A stretch of 64,000 nucleotides of DNA from DSCS01 sp035391585. Its GTDB lineage: Bacteria; Macinerneyibacteriota; Macinerneyibacteria; Macinerneyibacteriales; DSCS01. Below, piece after piece: positions 32,292-40,690 of this stretch (its first letter is position 1; each line of letters begins with the position of its first letter). The notes beneath the pieces were generated by a model, which did no database searches, had not been told where the DNA came from, and saw only the letters and a program-made list of their open reading frames with translations. The DNA is taken from positions 14,714 through 78,713 of the forward strand of contig CAZNOX010000007.1 of NCBI GenBank assembly GCA_964574875.1. Direction: 5' to 3'. A program made the position numbers and the translations under genes.

Positions 32292-34734
32292 CCATACGGA
32301 ACAATTCGTTCCTGGTAAACGGTTTATGGATCACATCAGCAATACGGGGATCACCTTTGATTTTCTCCAGGATCTCCCCGCCATGGCCTGTAATGATCAA
32401 GAGAGGCACAGTGATCCCGGCCCCGGCGATCTCTTCTGCCAGAGCCAGTCCGCTGATCTTAGGCATGGTCAGATTGGATATCACCAGTTCGATGGCCTCT
32501 CTGTTGACTTTGAGATAATCTAAGGCTTCCAGCCCGTCGCGCATGGCTGTGACATAATATCCCGCTTCTTCCAGGTTCTGCTTGACCAGTTGAATGATCG
32601 ACTCGTTATCTTCAACAAGAAGGATCGACTCCTTCCCCCGGATCATTTCGTCCTCTTCCTGTCTCTTTTTTGACTCCGTGGCTTCATAGAGAGGGAAAAA
32701 GACACTGAACTCCGTCCCCCCTTCCGAACTGTTCCTGATCTCGATTCCTCCCTGAAGTTTTTTGACGATATTCAGGACCACAGAGAGGCCCATTCCGGTC
32801 CCCTTTCCCGGAGCCTTTGTGGTGAAAAAGGGGTCAAAGATCTTGTCCATATTCTCCTGAGAGATCCCCGTCCCTGTATCAGAGACCTGCAGGTGGATAT
32901 AAGGGCCGGGATTGAGGACCCCGTTGAGGGGAAAGGCTTTCTTTTCTTTGAAGCGGGTCTCTTCGAGAAGCACGGTGATGCGTCCCGTCTCCCCGGGGAG
33001 CGCCTGAATCCCGTTCATGCAGAGATTCATGATGATCTGGTGGAGCTGCGTGGCTTCGGCAAGGACAAAGGCTGACGTGTTCAGATCCGCCTGGATCACA
33101 ACACTTCTGGGAAGAGAAGCTTTCAGAAGTTTCAACGCTTCCCGGACCACAGTCCTGATCTGAACCGGCTGGACCTCTCCTTTTGTCTGTCTGCTGAACG
33201 TGAGGATCTGTTTCACCAGGTTCCTGGCATGCATCCCCGCTTTATAGACCTCTTCCAGTTTGTCATAGATCAGCGGGTTAGCCCTGGTCTTCTCCATGAC
33301 CACTTCTGTATAGCCGATGATCGCTGTGAGGATATTGTTGAAGTCATGCGCGATGCCTCCGGCCAGAACACCCAGAGCTTCCATTTTCTGAGTCCGGATA
33401 AGCTGTTCTTCAAGGATCTTCCGGTCTGAGATATCATTGACCATGGCGCGGACTTCCTGGAGCGCGCCGTCTTCATCAAAGACCCCGGCAACAGAGAGCG
33501 TGACCCAGACGGCTTCTCCGTCGGACCTGGCCATGGTGACTTCTCCGCTGACGATCTTCTCTTCTCTGCGAAACTGCTCGTAGAGGTTCCTGGCCGTTTT
33601 TGCTCCATGATGCCCATCCGGGAAAAGGGTGTTGAAATTTTTCTTCCTCAACTCCTCCTCTGTATATCCCAGAAGCTCACGGGCAGCCAGATTGGCTTTG
33701 CCGATGAGTCCTGTCCCCGGCTGGATGATAAAGTAGGCTATGGGAGAATTTTCAAAAAGCTCTCTGAATTTATGTTCGCTTTCACGGCGTATGGCGATCT
33801 CCTTTTTCAGCGCCTCGTTGATCCTTAAAATGTGACGAGTCCGTTTTTTTACCTGAAGGCGGAGGAAATACATCATGATGATCATCAAAAGAGCTCCTGC
33901 GGAAAGAACCAGGAGAACTGGAAGCATCCATGAGGGGGGCTCTGATAACTGCTCTTCTCCGAACCATTTTTCCAGGCCCGCATAGTAGGGCGATTCGTGG
34001 TCTTCGATCATCTGTGTGAGCGATGTATCGATGGCTTTGAGGATGTCCGGATCCAGGGACGGAGAAGCGGCGTAATGAAGCCGGGTGGGATGAAAAATGA
34101 TTCCTGTCTCATCGATGTCATATCCCGAAAGAAAACGGATCCCATAATAACGGTTGACAATGGCGGCATCGACTTTTCCTGCATGAAGCATCTGAAAGGA
34201 TTCAAGATAGGATTCAAAGGGAATGATCTCGCATGTGAACCCGAAGTCATCCATGTAGCGGGTGAACGCATCCTGCTGGACTGAACCTGCCAGGACGGCG
34301 ATCCGTTTGTCTTCCAGATCGACGACAGAATCGATTTCCGCCCCTTTATGGACATAGACCTGGAACCAGTCAGAAAGAACGGGCACATCATGATACTGCC
34401 ACTTTTGTGCCCTCTCAAGGGAATAGGCGACATCTGTCATCAAGTCAATTCGGCCCTGCATCAAGCGTTCAAGCCCTTCAGACCACGTCCCCTGGACAAA
34501 TTCCACTTCCCATCTGTGCTCCTGTGCGATCTCCCTGATCAAATCCACAAAAAAACCTCTGGGGGTTCCCTTGTCATCGATAAAGACCTTGGGAGGGTTT
34601 TGATAGACTCCCACACGGATGGTCACAGATTTTGCTTCAAGGATGTCAGCCCCGAAGAAGACTGCAAGAAAAAGAAAGAGAACGCACAACGGCTTGATAG
34701 CATCTGACCGGAACACTTCTCGGAAAGTCTCCAT
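32266..34734 (-). CDS. Hybrid sensor histidine kinase with periplasmic SBP domain and degenerate receiver
   Basis: 822 residues from ATG 34734. Residues 1-34 signal/anchor; about 38-265 a type 3 solute-binding domain (VTIRVGVYQNPPKVFID); membrane helix about 270-292; PAS about 325-440; HisKA with His463 in GGIAHDFNNIL; HATPase with MNLCMNG, DTGTGIS and GTGMGLS; C-terminal receiver about 698-822. In the receiver the site normally Asp in VISDxxMP is Asn754 (codon AAT, 32473-32475), so it should not be phosphorylated. The likely ligand is an amino acid or small solute. No response regulator is adjacent. The mRNA is predicted leaderless. Confidence 0.88.
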   Translation of the reverse strand: METFREVFRSDAIKPLCVLFLFLAVFFGADILEAKSVTIRVGVYQNPPKVFIDDKGTPRGFFVDLIREIAQEHRWEVEFVQGTWSEGLERLMQGRIDLMTDVAYSLERAQKWQYHDVPVLSDWFQVYVHKGAEIDSVVDLEDKRIAVLAGSVQQDAFTRYMDDFGFTCEIIPFESYLESFQMLHAGKVDAAIVNRYYGIRFLSGYDIDETGIIFHPTRLHYAASPSLDPDILKAIDTSLTQMIEDHESPYYAGLEKWFGEEQLSEPPSWMLPVLLVLSAGALLMIIMMYFLRLQVKKRTRHILRINEALKKEIAIRRESEHKFRELFENSPIAYFIIQPGTGLIGKANLAARELLGYTEEELRKKNFNTLFPDGHHGAKTARNLYEQFRREEKIVSGEVTMARSDGEAVWVTLSVAGVFDEDGALQEVRAMVNDISDRKILEEQLIRTQKMEALGVLAGGIAHDFNNILTAIIGYTEVVMEKTRANPLIYDKLEEVYKAGMHARNLVKQILTFSRQTKGEVQPVQIRTVVREALKLLKASLPRSVVIQADLNTSAFVLAEATQLHQIIMNLCMNGIQALPGETGRITVLLEETRFKEKKAFPLNGVLNPGPYIHLQVSDTGTGISQENMDKIFDPFFTTKAPGKGTGMGLSVVLNIVKKLQGGIEIRNSSEGGTEFSVFFPLYEATESKKRQEEDEMIRGKESILLVEDNESIIQLVKQNLEEAGYYVTAMRDGLEALDYLKVNREAIELVISNLTMPKISGLALAEEIAGAGITVPLLIITGHGGEILEKIKGDPRIADVIHKPFTRNELFRMVRKVLDQR

Positions 34735-34740
34735 ATTCCA

Positions 34741-34768
34741 AGTATACACGGCTCTGTGAAAGTGTCAA
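34741..34768 (-). promoter_or_regulatory. Promoter predicted to give a leaderless kinase mRNA
   Basis: TTGACA (34763-34768), 16-base spacer, TATACT (34741-34746), six bases, ATG 34734. Confidence 0.78.
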
Positions 34769-34780
34769 TATTCAGAGCCG
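34749..34780. repeat. 8-bp inverted repeat flanking the kinase -35 box
   Basis: CGGCTCTG (34749-34756) and CAGAGCCG (34773-34780) are perfect arms 16 bases apart, with the -35 between them. Likely operator, or a plus-strand hairpin. Confidence 0.6.
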
Positions 34781-34815
34781 ACTTCTTTTTCCTTTTCAAA
34801 AAAGAGAGACAAATA

Positions 34816-35493
34816 TCAGATCACGGTCTTTTTCTTTTTAAAGGGAGAAAGCATGAGAAGGAGGCGGACACTTCTGTTGAACCTCATCCACAGGAGAGTC
34901 ATAAGAAGGATAAAGAGAAGCCCGCCGAAGATATTGAAAACAGCTATGGCGTTAAACAACGCGTGAGCTGCCATGGACAGGGCGAGATAAGGCCAGAAGC
35001 GGCTCTTCCCTCTCCCGAGATGAAAACGGTATCTGGCCAGGCCGAAAGCCCAGATGGTCGAAAAGAGAAAATGTCCCGGGACACTGAGGAGCGCACGCAA
35101 TAAGGCGACCTGAGCCACGTTTCCTGCTAACAGAGCATTGAAGAGATAGCCGCAGTTTTCCAGAGTCGCAAATCCCAGGGCGGCTGCGGCTCCGTAGACA
35201 AGCAGGTCCATGGGTTCATCGACTTCGCGTTTTTTAAGAAAAAAGATGAAGACCACAGAAAACTTCACAGCCTCTTCCACAACCGGGGCCACAATGATCA
35301 TGGAGAACAGCGGGTGCACCTGGAAGATGATCTCAAGGATGACAGCGGGAATCGTTGAAAGGACGCCGAGAAAAAAGGCCCGCAGGACCAGCGATGCCGG
35401 TTCGGGTTCAAAGCGGTCCCTCTTATAGACATACCACATCCAGAAGAATCCCGGGGCGGCGCCGGCGGTGAGAATGATCAGCAGAGTCGTCAT
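34816..35493 (-). CDS. PrsW-type intramembrane metalloprotease
   Basis: 225 residues, about seven membrane helices. The conserved PrsW motifs are all present: APVVEEAVKF, YGAAAALGFATLEN, SVPGHFLFST and AAHALFNA (glutamates and histidines at the active site). PrsW cleaves anti-sigma factors such as RsiW; the target here is unknown. It starts 12 bases after the DUF2259 stop with a weak AAGAGA site. Confidence 0.85.
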   Translation of the reverse strand: MTTLLIILTAGAAPGFFWMWYVYKRDRFEPEPASLVLRAFFLGVLSTIPAVILEIIFQVHPLFSMIIVAPVVEEAVKFSVVFIFFLKKREVDEPMDLLVYGAAAALGFATLENCGYLFNALLAGNVAQVALLRALLSVPGHFLFSTIWAFGLARYRFHLGRGKSRFWPYLALSMAAHALFNAIAVFNIFGGLLFILLMTLLWMRFNRSVRLLLMLSPFKKKKTVI

Positions 35494-35505
35494 GGGTGTT
35501 CTCTT

Positions 35506-36219
35506 TTATTCCATGACCTCTTCACCGGAAAGAGAGACGGGAAACATATCCCCCAGGATCACCGGGACAGTGTCCGGCCCTTCGAAACCGGGGATCTGGT
35601 GGGTAAAGAGCAGAAGAAGGGTCTTGTCAAAGACAAGGACTCTCCGGAGTTCATAATTGAATTTAAACTCACTCACCTCTTCAGCAGGGGTGTGGGCATA
35701 GGCAAGCCTCTCTTTTCCGTTGAGCCCTGTATAAAGCCTGAAACCTGAAGGCGTGAACATATCATAGAAAGAGATCTCGCCGGGATACTCTTCAAAACGC
35801 AGGGATATCCTTTTATCTCCGGCTTTGAACTCAAGCCCGGTGACGGGATGATCGTCCTCTCTTCTCTGATAGATGGTCTGTCCCCTGTTCAGGCGGTAGA
35901 TCCTGTATTTCTGAATGATCTCCTCCATCTCCTGTGAGGCGAGGTCAAGCATATGGGCATAAGCCTCTTCCTCCGGAACCATATCTGTATTCTGGTCCAT
36001 CTTAAAATAGAGGGGTTCTGGGAAGACGTTGTTTTGGCAGTCAAAGACCATGAGCGCAATATAGGGAAAGCCTGAACCGTCTGCAACACCCCAATATTCA
36101 AGAGCGGCATATCGCCCGTCGGGTGAAAATCCTGTCAACTGGTATTGAGAAGCTGTTCCCGCCTGGAGCCCCTGACTGAAAGCCAAAATCATCATCATAA
36201 AGAAAAAAAAGTGTTTCAT
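35506..36219 (-). CDS. DUF2259-family secreted protein
   Basis: About 237 residues from ATG 36219 (GGAGG six bases upstream). Signal peptide of about 20 residues rich in Phe and Met, then FSPDGRYAALEYWGVADGSG, the DUF2259 signature of a secreted beta-rich protein. Function unknown. Leads a unit with prsW. Confidence 0.75.
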   Translation of the reverse strand: MKHFFFFMMMILAFSQGLQAGTASQYQLTGFSPDGRYAALEYWGVADGSGFPYIALMVFDCQNNVFPEPLYFKMDQNTDMVPEEEAYAHMLDLASQEMEEIIQKYRIYRLNRGQTIYQRREDDHPVTGLEFKAGDKRISLRFEEYPGEISFYDMFTPSGFRLYTGLNGKERLAYAHTPAEEVSEFKFNYELRRVLVFDKTLLLLFTHQIPGFEGPDTVPVILGDMFPVSLSGEEVME

Positions 36220-36238
36220 CATCTCCTCCGTTTTCACC

Positions 36239-36267
36239 ATTATAGCGTGGAAAGAATAAAGCAACAA
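36239..36267 (-). promoter_or_regulatory. Promoter of the DUF2259-prsW unit
   Basis: TTGTTG (36262-36267), 17-base spacer, TATAAT (36239-36244). Confidence 0.68.
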
Positions 36268-36342
36268 GCCGGGTTGAAAAATTCCTCGTCTTTTCCTCCC
36301 GGTCCGGCCCGAAAGATGCAGGGCGTCGCTCTTCTCAGCAGC

Positions 36343-37269
36343 TCAACCTCTTTCTTTCTTATTCAGCCGTTCCTCTGCGAGGATCCCTGCATAAGCGAGC
36401 AGCGTAGGGAACTTCAGGCGGTCCATCCGGCAGGCTTTCTTCAGATAAAGCCGGGAGGCCCGTCTGTCATCCTGCTGAAGATAGCGTCTGCACAGGTCCA
36501 TGAAATGGTCATAAGAGACTCGTCTTGCAAGCCTCTCTCCCACCAGGGGAAAGACTGTTTTTTTGATGCGGAAAAGAGCCTTTTCCCCGCGGATCTTCCT
36601 GATGCTTGTGGAGATCCGTCCTGAGGTGTGGTAGTGCATGTTGACCAGGGCCTCTGCATTAAAATCGGCATTATAGCCGTGGACCAGGATCCTCATGATC
36701 AGCTCATATTCATGCCCGGTGAGCAGGTCGGCAAAGCCACCCACCTCATGGAGGACATGAGCGGGGATCATCAACCCTGACGTGGGGGCCAGGTTCCGGA
36801 TCATATGTTTTTTCAGGGCGTCCCTGTTTCCGGATGCATGCATGGGAGCTCTCATCTTGCGAAACTGCCCCCGGCTGTCCATGAAATTGATCTGGCAATA
36901 GACCAGGCCGAGACGGGGTAAGGAGCTGGTGAGGAATTTCTCGACTTGCTTTTCAATCTTTTCAGGGAGGTATTCATCATCGTCGTCTAAAAAGGTGATC
37001 AGGGCCCCTTCCGCTTCAGCGATCCCCCAGTTCCGGGCCATGGCCCCTCCGGCGTTTTGAGCCATCTGAACATATTTCAGTGGAAAAGCGGAGGAGTATT
37101 GTGTGATGAAAGCCTCTGTGGCTTTCCGGTCGTCATCGTCAGGGTTATTATCATCCACGACGATGATCTCGATCTTGTGGTAGGTCTGGGCATTGATACT
37201 GTCCAGGGCCCTTTTCAGCCTCTCGGGACGACGGTATGTGGGAATGATGACACTCACGAGTTCACTCAT
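36343..37269 (-). CDS. Glycosyltransferase family 2
   Basis: 308 residues from ATG 37269 behind AGAGGAG. GT-A fold: SVIIPTYRRPERLKRALDS, VVDDNNPDDD, and FLDDDDEYLPEKI with the DxD metal site. HEYELIMRIL is the acceptor-side motif. Sugar donor and acceptor are unknown; probably envelope polysaccharide. It follows the cyclase gene by 62 bases on the same strand. Confidence 0.85.
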   Translation of the reverse strand: MSELVSVIIPTYRRPERLKRALDSINAQTYHKIEIIVVDDNNPDDDDRKATEAFITQYSSAFPLKYVQMAQNAGGAMARNWGIAEAEGALITFLDDDDEYLPEKIEKQVEKFLTSSLPRLGLVYCQINFMDSRGQFRKMRAPMHASGNRDALKKHMIRNLAPTSGLMIPAHVLHEVGGFADLLTGHEYELIMRILVHGYNADFNAEALVNMHYHTSGRISTSIRKIRGEKALFRIKKTVFPLVGERLARRVSYDHFMDLCRRYLQQDDRRASRLYLKKACRMDRLKFPTLLAYAGILAEERLNKKERG

Positions 37270-37331
37270 GGCACTCCTCTGCGGTTTGGCCTTGACCATG
37301 GAACTTCATAATGAGAGATTACAGGATATTT

Positions 37332-37979
37332 CTAGGATGAGGAAGAAGAAAAGGATGCCGTGGCATAAACCGGGGCTCCGTCGGCCTCTTTATAGAGAAG
37401 CGGAAAAGCGCTGAAAGAGAAACTGCGCCCCTTGAGTCTCTCAAGCCCCGTGAGGTTCTCCACGAGAAGAAGCTCCTTTCCCAGCAGAATATGGTGAATG
37501 CGCTGAAGGCCCTCTACAGGGTCGAAGGAGGGGGCATCTATACCGATACCCTTGAGAGGCTGAGAAACAAGCCACAGGGCTGTTTCCGGGGCTAATACGG
37601 GGTATTTATCGAAGTAGTCCGGCCTTCCCCATAACCGGGCCCAGCCTGTATAGAGGAGAAGATAAGCGCTTTTCCGGATATCTTCCTCGTTATGCCGAAA
37701 AATATCAAAGGGGATCTCCTCTCCGCCGAAAGCAGTGACATCGATGAGCGCCCCCGGCCCTGTAAACGAGCCGGGGTCGAAGTGATCCAGTGTCCTGCCC
37801 CCGGGGATCATATGGGCGGGCGCATCCATATGAGTCCCGGTGTGGGAGGAAAAGGAGAGCCGGGTTTCTGCAAATTGATCCTTGTCCACTGAGAAGATCC
37901 TCTTCACAGAGGGCGGTTCAGTCCCCGGGAAAAGGGGCATGGCCTCTTCAATGAGATGAGAGAGACAAAGGGTCTCCAT
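37332..37979 (-). CDS. Cyclase-family metal hydrolase (KynB-like fold)
   Basis: 215 residues with the zinc motif SSHTGTHMDAPAH (HxGTHxDxPxH) near residue 45-57 and a C-terminal GIDAPSFD. The family includes kynurenine formamidase, but many members have other amide or lactone substrates; no tryptophan catabolism genes are nearby. It ends with a serine run. It lies 15 bases after the outer-membrane protein gene. Confidence 0.82.
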   Translation of the reverse strand: METLCLSHLIEEAMPLFPGTEPPSVKRIFSVDKDQFAETRLSFSSHTGTHMDAPAHMIPGGRTLDHFDPGSFTGPGALIDVTAFGGEEIPFDIFRHNEEDIRKSAYLLLYTGWARLWGRPDYFDKYPVLAPETALWLVSQPLKGIGIDAPSFDPVEGLQRIHHILLGKELLLVENLTGLERLKGRSFSFSAFPLLYKEADGAPVYATASFSSSSS

Positions 37980-37994
37980 GCGCGCCCTTCTCTC

Positions 37995-39305
37995 CTAAAA
38001 GACCTTATAGATCAGCTGAAGGCTCATGGTTGTCCCAACAGAAGAAGCGTCCTCTCCGCTTATCTTGTCTCGGTTCTTCATGTTTCTCAACTGAAACGAT
38101 CCGTTTAAACCCAGATGGGGTGAAAAATAGTAGTCAGCGTCGCAGCCGATCCCCAGAGAAAAAAGATATTCATCCATCATCCTTGTCCCATTGACCTCTT
38201 CTTTTTCGGCCTGATAATCGAACAATCCCCCGAAACCCACCCGTGTCCGGGTATTCGGATACCAGATCAATTCAGAAGAAATGATGGCTGCGCTCATCTT
38301 ATACTCCCGGTCCGGTTCAGCGGTCCTGATACGATCACTTTTTTGATTCTGCCATCCTGCAAAGATCCCCCATTGCCAATAGCGGCTGAGGATTTTCTCA
38401 ATCTCCATTGTGGCCAAATAGACAATCCCTGACAGATTGTTCGTATGACTGTCATGTAAATAAGGGCTCTCAATACGCTCAAAATCCGTGCTTTCAGAAC
38501 TGTTCACAGAGACCTCGATCCGGGTTCCGTTGTAACGCGACCCGATAGTAGCATAGGTGAGCATATCATTGAGGATGGTGAAATAGGCCATATTTTCTTC
38601 TTTCAACAACATCTTTTCGTTCAGGAAAGCATCAATCCTTTTATAATCCTCGATGCGTTTCAATCTGGAATCCAGGACACGTCCCACCTGGAGTTCATAC
38701 AGCAGGTCCCCGAAAGCAGCCAGATCAGCCTGGTTGGGGTAGCGGGTCAGAAGTCCCGCTGTGTAGAGTTCATCGATAACCGCCTGGGCCCGGCGCATGG
38801 CCTTCAGGTTGTAAAGACGCCCGTATCCTGCTCCGGCGCCGGTGCTGTAGAGTGCCCGATGACTTTTACGGATGCTATCGTCAATGTTTTCTTTCGAGTC
38901 TTGATATCGGAAACCTCCTCTTCCGGAGACAAAGAGAAGTCCGGAGATATAATAGCGCCCGGCGATATTCAAGCCCCCTTCATACTCCTTGTCATGACGA
39001 GATCCGTCTTCACTTTTTTCATAATCGTAACTGACCCCACCCCTGACCTGATAGTCGAGTTCCCAGTCCTGGCGGTAATATTCGGCAAAGTAGGTGCCGT
39101 CCAGGGACATATTGGCCCATGTTTGATACTCCTGAATGGCATTCCCGCCATAACTATACGCATTGAAACCGAATCCCGGAAACCGGATTTCCAGCCCCTT
39201 GACGCTGTAATCGGGAAGCGTGTAGGATGAATAGTCGAATTCCGGTAAAGCGTTGACGCTTGAAGCCAGAAGTGTCAACACCACCACAGCAAAAAACTGA
39301 CGCAT
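37995..39305 (-). CDS. Predicted outer-membrane beta-barrel protein
   Basis: 436 residues. Signal peptide of about 19 residues ending VNA. The mature part is rich in alternating aromatic/hydrophobic strands (YFAEYYRQDWELDYQVRGG, RIEVSVNSS) with an alpha-helical segment around 170-230, and ends in aromatic YKVF, typical for BAM-inserted barrels. No family recognised. It heads a unit with the cyclase and glycosyltransferase genes and has a palindromic promoter region. Confidence 0.65.
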   Translation of the reverse strand: MRQFFAVVVLTLLASSVNALPEFDYSSYTLPDYSVKGLEIRFPGFGFNAYSYGGNAIQEYQTWANMSLDGTYFAEYYRQDWELDYQVRGGVSYDYEKSEDGSRHDKEYEGGLNIAGRYYISGLLFVSGRGGFRYQDSKENIDDSIRKSHRALYSTGAGAGYGRLYNLKAMRRAQAVIDELYTAGLLTRYPNQADLAAFGDLLYELQVGRVLDSRLKRIEDYKRIDAFLNEKMLLKEENMAYFTILNDMLTYATIGSRYNGTRIEVSVNSSESTDFERIESPYLHDSHTNNLSGIVYLATMEIEKILSRYWQWGIFAGWQNQKSDRIRTAEPDREYKMSAAIISSELIWYPNTRTRVGFGGLFDYQAEKEEVNGTRMMDEYLFSLGIGCDADYYFSPHLGLNGSFQLRNMKNRDKISGEDASSVGTTMSLQLIYKVF

Positions 39306-39315
39306 AGATCCTCCT

Positions 39316-39337
39316 TTATACTGATGATTCAGTATAA
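39316..39337. repeat. Perfect 9-bp inverted repeat over the -10 of the outer-membrane protein gene
   Basis: Arms TTATACTGA and TCAGTATAA with a four-base loop; one arm contains the -10 box, the other lies just before AAAGGAGG. Confidence 0.7.
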
Positions 39338-39358
39338 CAATGAATTTTGGTTAGTCAA
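39331..39358 (-). promoter_or_regulatory. Promoter of the outer-membrane protein gene
   Basis: TTGACT (39353-39358), 16-base spacer, TATACT (39331-39336). Confidence 0.75.
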
Positions 39359-39361
39359 GAA

Positions 39362-39389
39362 TTGAACCAATTGAATTGTGAAACATTCT
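39362..39389 (+). promoter_or_regulatory. Candidate promoter of the alpha/beta hydrolase gene
   Basis: TTGAAC (39362-39367), 16-base spacer, CATTCT (39384-39389). A small inverted repeat GTTGA-N4-TCAAC follows at 39409-39422. Confidence 0.4.
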
Positions 39390-39440
39390 CCTGCCCTCGG
39401 GTGTCCAAGTTGAAAAATCAACCTGTCAAGGAGGTTCTCC

Positions 39441-40199
39441 ATGAAACGTCTCATTCTCTGTTTTGCCGTCCTTGTTCTTCTGTATGCGGCTCTCTGGGGC
39501 CTTTCCAAAGATGATGTCAAAATCTCCACATCAGATGGGCGCTCCATCCAGGGAACCGTCTACAAACCGGAAGCCATTTCAAGCCCCTGCCCCGTGGTGG
39601 TCATCGCCCCCGGCAGCGGATATCACCGCGGGCTTCCCTTAGTGGCGGGATTTGCCCAACGCTGCGCCGAGGAGGGCATGATCGCCGTGACTTTCGACTG
39701 GCACTACTTTTCAGAAAAGGGCAAGATCTCTGAAGGATGGGTGCGGGAAAAAGAGGACATCGCTGCGGTGGCGGCCTATGCCCGTTCCCTGAAAGAAACC
39801 GACAAGGAAAATCTTGTCCTGGTGGGTAAATCCTTTGGTTCTGTCATCGCCTGGAACTATTTCCGACAGGATAAAGCCTTAAAAGCGCTTATCCTCCTCA
39901 CTCCCGTGATCCCCGATGAGGAGTATGAGGCTAAACTCTACCCCGGCCTTGGAGAGGAAAAACGGCCTGTGGTCATGGGCCTGGGAGCGTCGGACGACGA
40001 CAACGGCCCCTTGGAACAGATCTACAGGACTCTCGACAGGTGTGAAAAGAAGATCCCTGTCTTCATCCTTCCCGGTGACCACGGGATGAATGTGGGCGCC
40101 TGGGATGATTCCCGTTACAAGGGGATCAATGAATACAACAATCAACTCGCTGTGGATATCGCCCTTCACTGGATCACCGTCATTCTGGAACGCTACTGA
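39441..40199 (+). CDS. Exported alpha/beta hydrolase (dienelactone-hydrolase-like)
   Basis: 252 residues with a 22-residue signal or N-terminal anchor. The serine nucleophile is in LVGKSFGSV (G-x-S-x-G), the acid is probably the Asp of GASDDDNG, and the histidine is in PGDHGMN. The substrate is unknown. CAAGGAGG precedes ATG 39441. Monocistronic with a weak terminator hairpin downstream. Confidence 0.75.
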   Translation: MKRLILCFAVLVLLYAALWGLSKDDVKISTSDGRSIQGTVYKPEAISSPCPVVVIAPGSGYHRGLPLVAGFAQRCAEEGMIAVTFDWHYFSEKGKISEGWVREKEDIAAVAAYARSLKETDKENLVLVGKSFGSVIAWNYFRQDKALKALILLTPVIPDEEYEAKLYPGLGEEKRPVVMGLGASDDDNGPLEQIYRTLDRCEKKIPVFILPGDHGMNVGAWDDSRYKGINEYNNQLAVDIALHWITVILERY

Positions 40200-40204
40200 T
40201 CTTC

Positions 40205-40232
40205 AGAAGCCCGTCTGAAAGCGGGCCTCTGA
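40205..40232 (+). terminator. Hairpin after the hydrolase gene
   Basis: CAGA-GCCCG pairs with CGGGC-TCTG, followed by TTTTTT six bases later; probable terminator in the convergent gap. Confidence 0.5.
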
Positions 40233-40233
40233 C

Positions 40234-40683
40234 TCATTTTTTCCTCACAGCATTGGCAAGATATCGTCCCGGAGGAGTCCATCCGAGATATTCCGGATCT
40301 GTCCACCCGGCCATATGTAATTTTTCGATCTCCCTGTAATCGTCGACACGGACTTCCCCCCAGGAATGGATGACCCTTCCCTCTCCGAGGGAAAGTCCCA
40401 CATGGCCCCAGTTCTTTTCAACACCGTTCAGTGTCCCGGAGGCCTTATAAAAGACAAAGGCCCCTTGCGGAGGCAAGCCTTCGGTGACCCATCCGTAAAG
40501 AAGAGCAGACTCCATGGCCGTAGACCCGCCGAATATCTCCATGGCGTTTCCCTTCTCCACGGCATCTTCCACAAAAGCCAGGCATTTCCCCGGATAGTCG
40601 CGGCTTCCCGTTTGTGAAACCGCCCATCTCACAGCCTTCTCGATAATATCGCAATAATCGCGCACTTTATCTCCTGTATTCAT
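40234..40683 (-). CDS. NlpC/P60- or CHAP-like cysteine peptidase domain protein
   Basis: 149 residues. A Cys (GKCLAFVEDA) followed about 60 residues later by NWGHVGLSLGEGRVIHSWG gives the Cys-His pair of papain-like cell-wall amidases; GAFVFY is the typical strand before the His. No signal peptide is seen, which is unusual for a wall hydrolase. ATG 40683 is seven bases after the FAD oxidoreductase stop. Confidence 0.65.
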   Translation of the reverse strand: MNTGDKVRDYCDIIEKAVRWAVSQTGSRDYPGKCLAFVEDAVEKGNAMEIFGGSTAMESALLYGWVTEGLPPQGAFVFYKASGTLNGVEKNWGHVGLSLGEGRVIHSWGEVRVDDYREIEKLHMAGWTDPEYLGWTPPGRYLANAVRKK

Positions 40684-40690
40684 CTGCTTT

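Noticed and set aside
39317..39322. Plus-strand TATACT as -10 for the hydrolase gene
   Set aside because: It is the other arm of the palindrome and the nearest -35 would be only 14 bases away.
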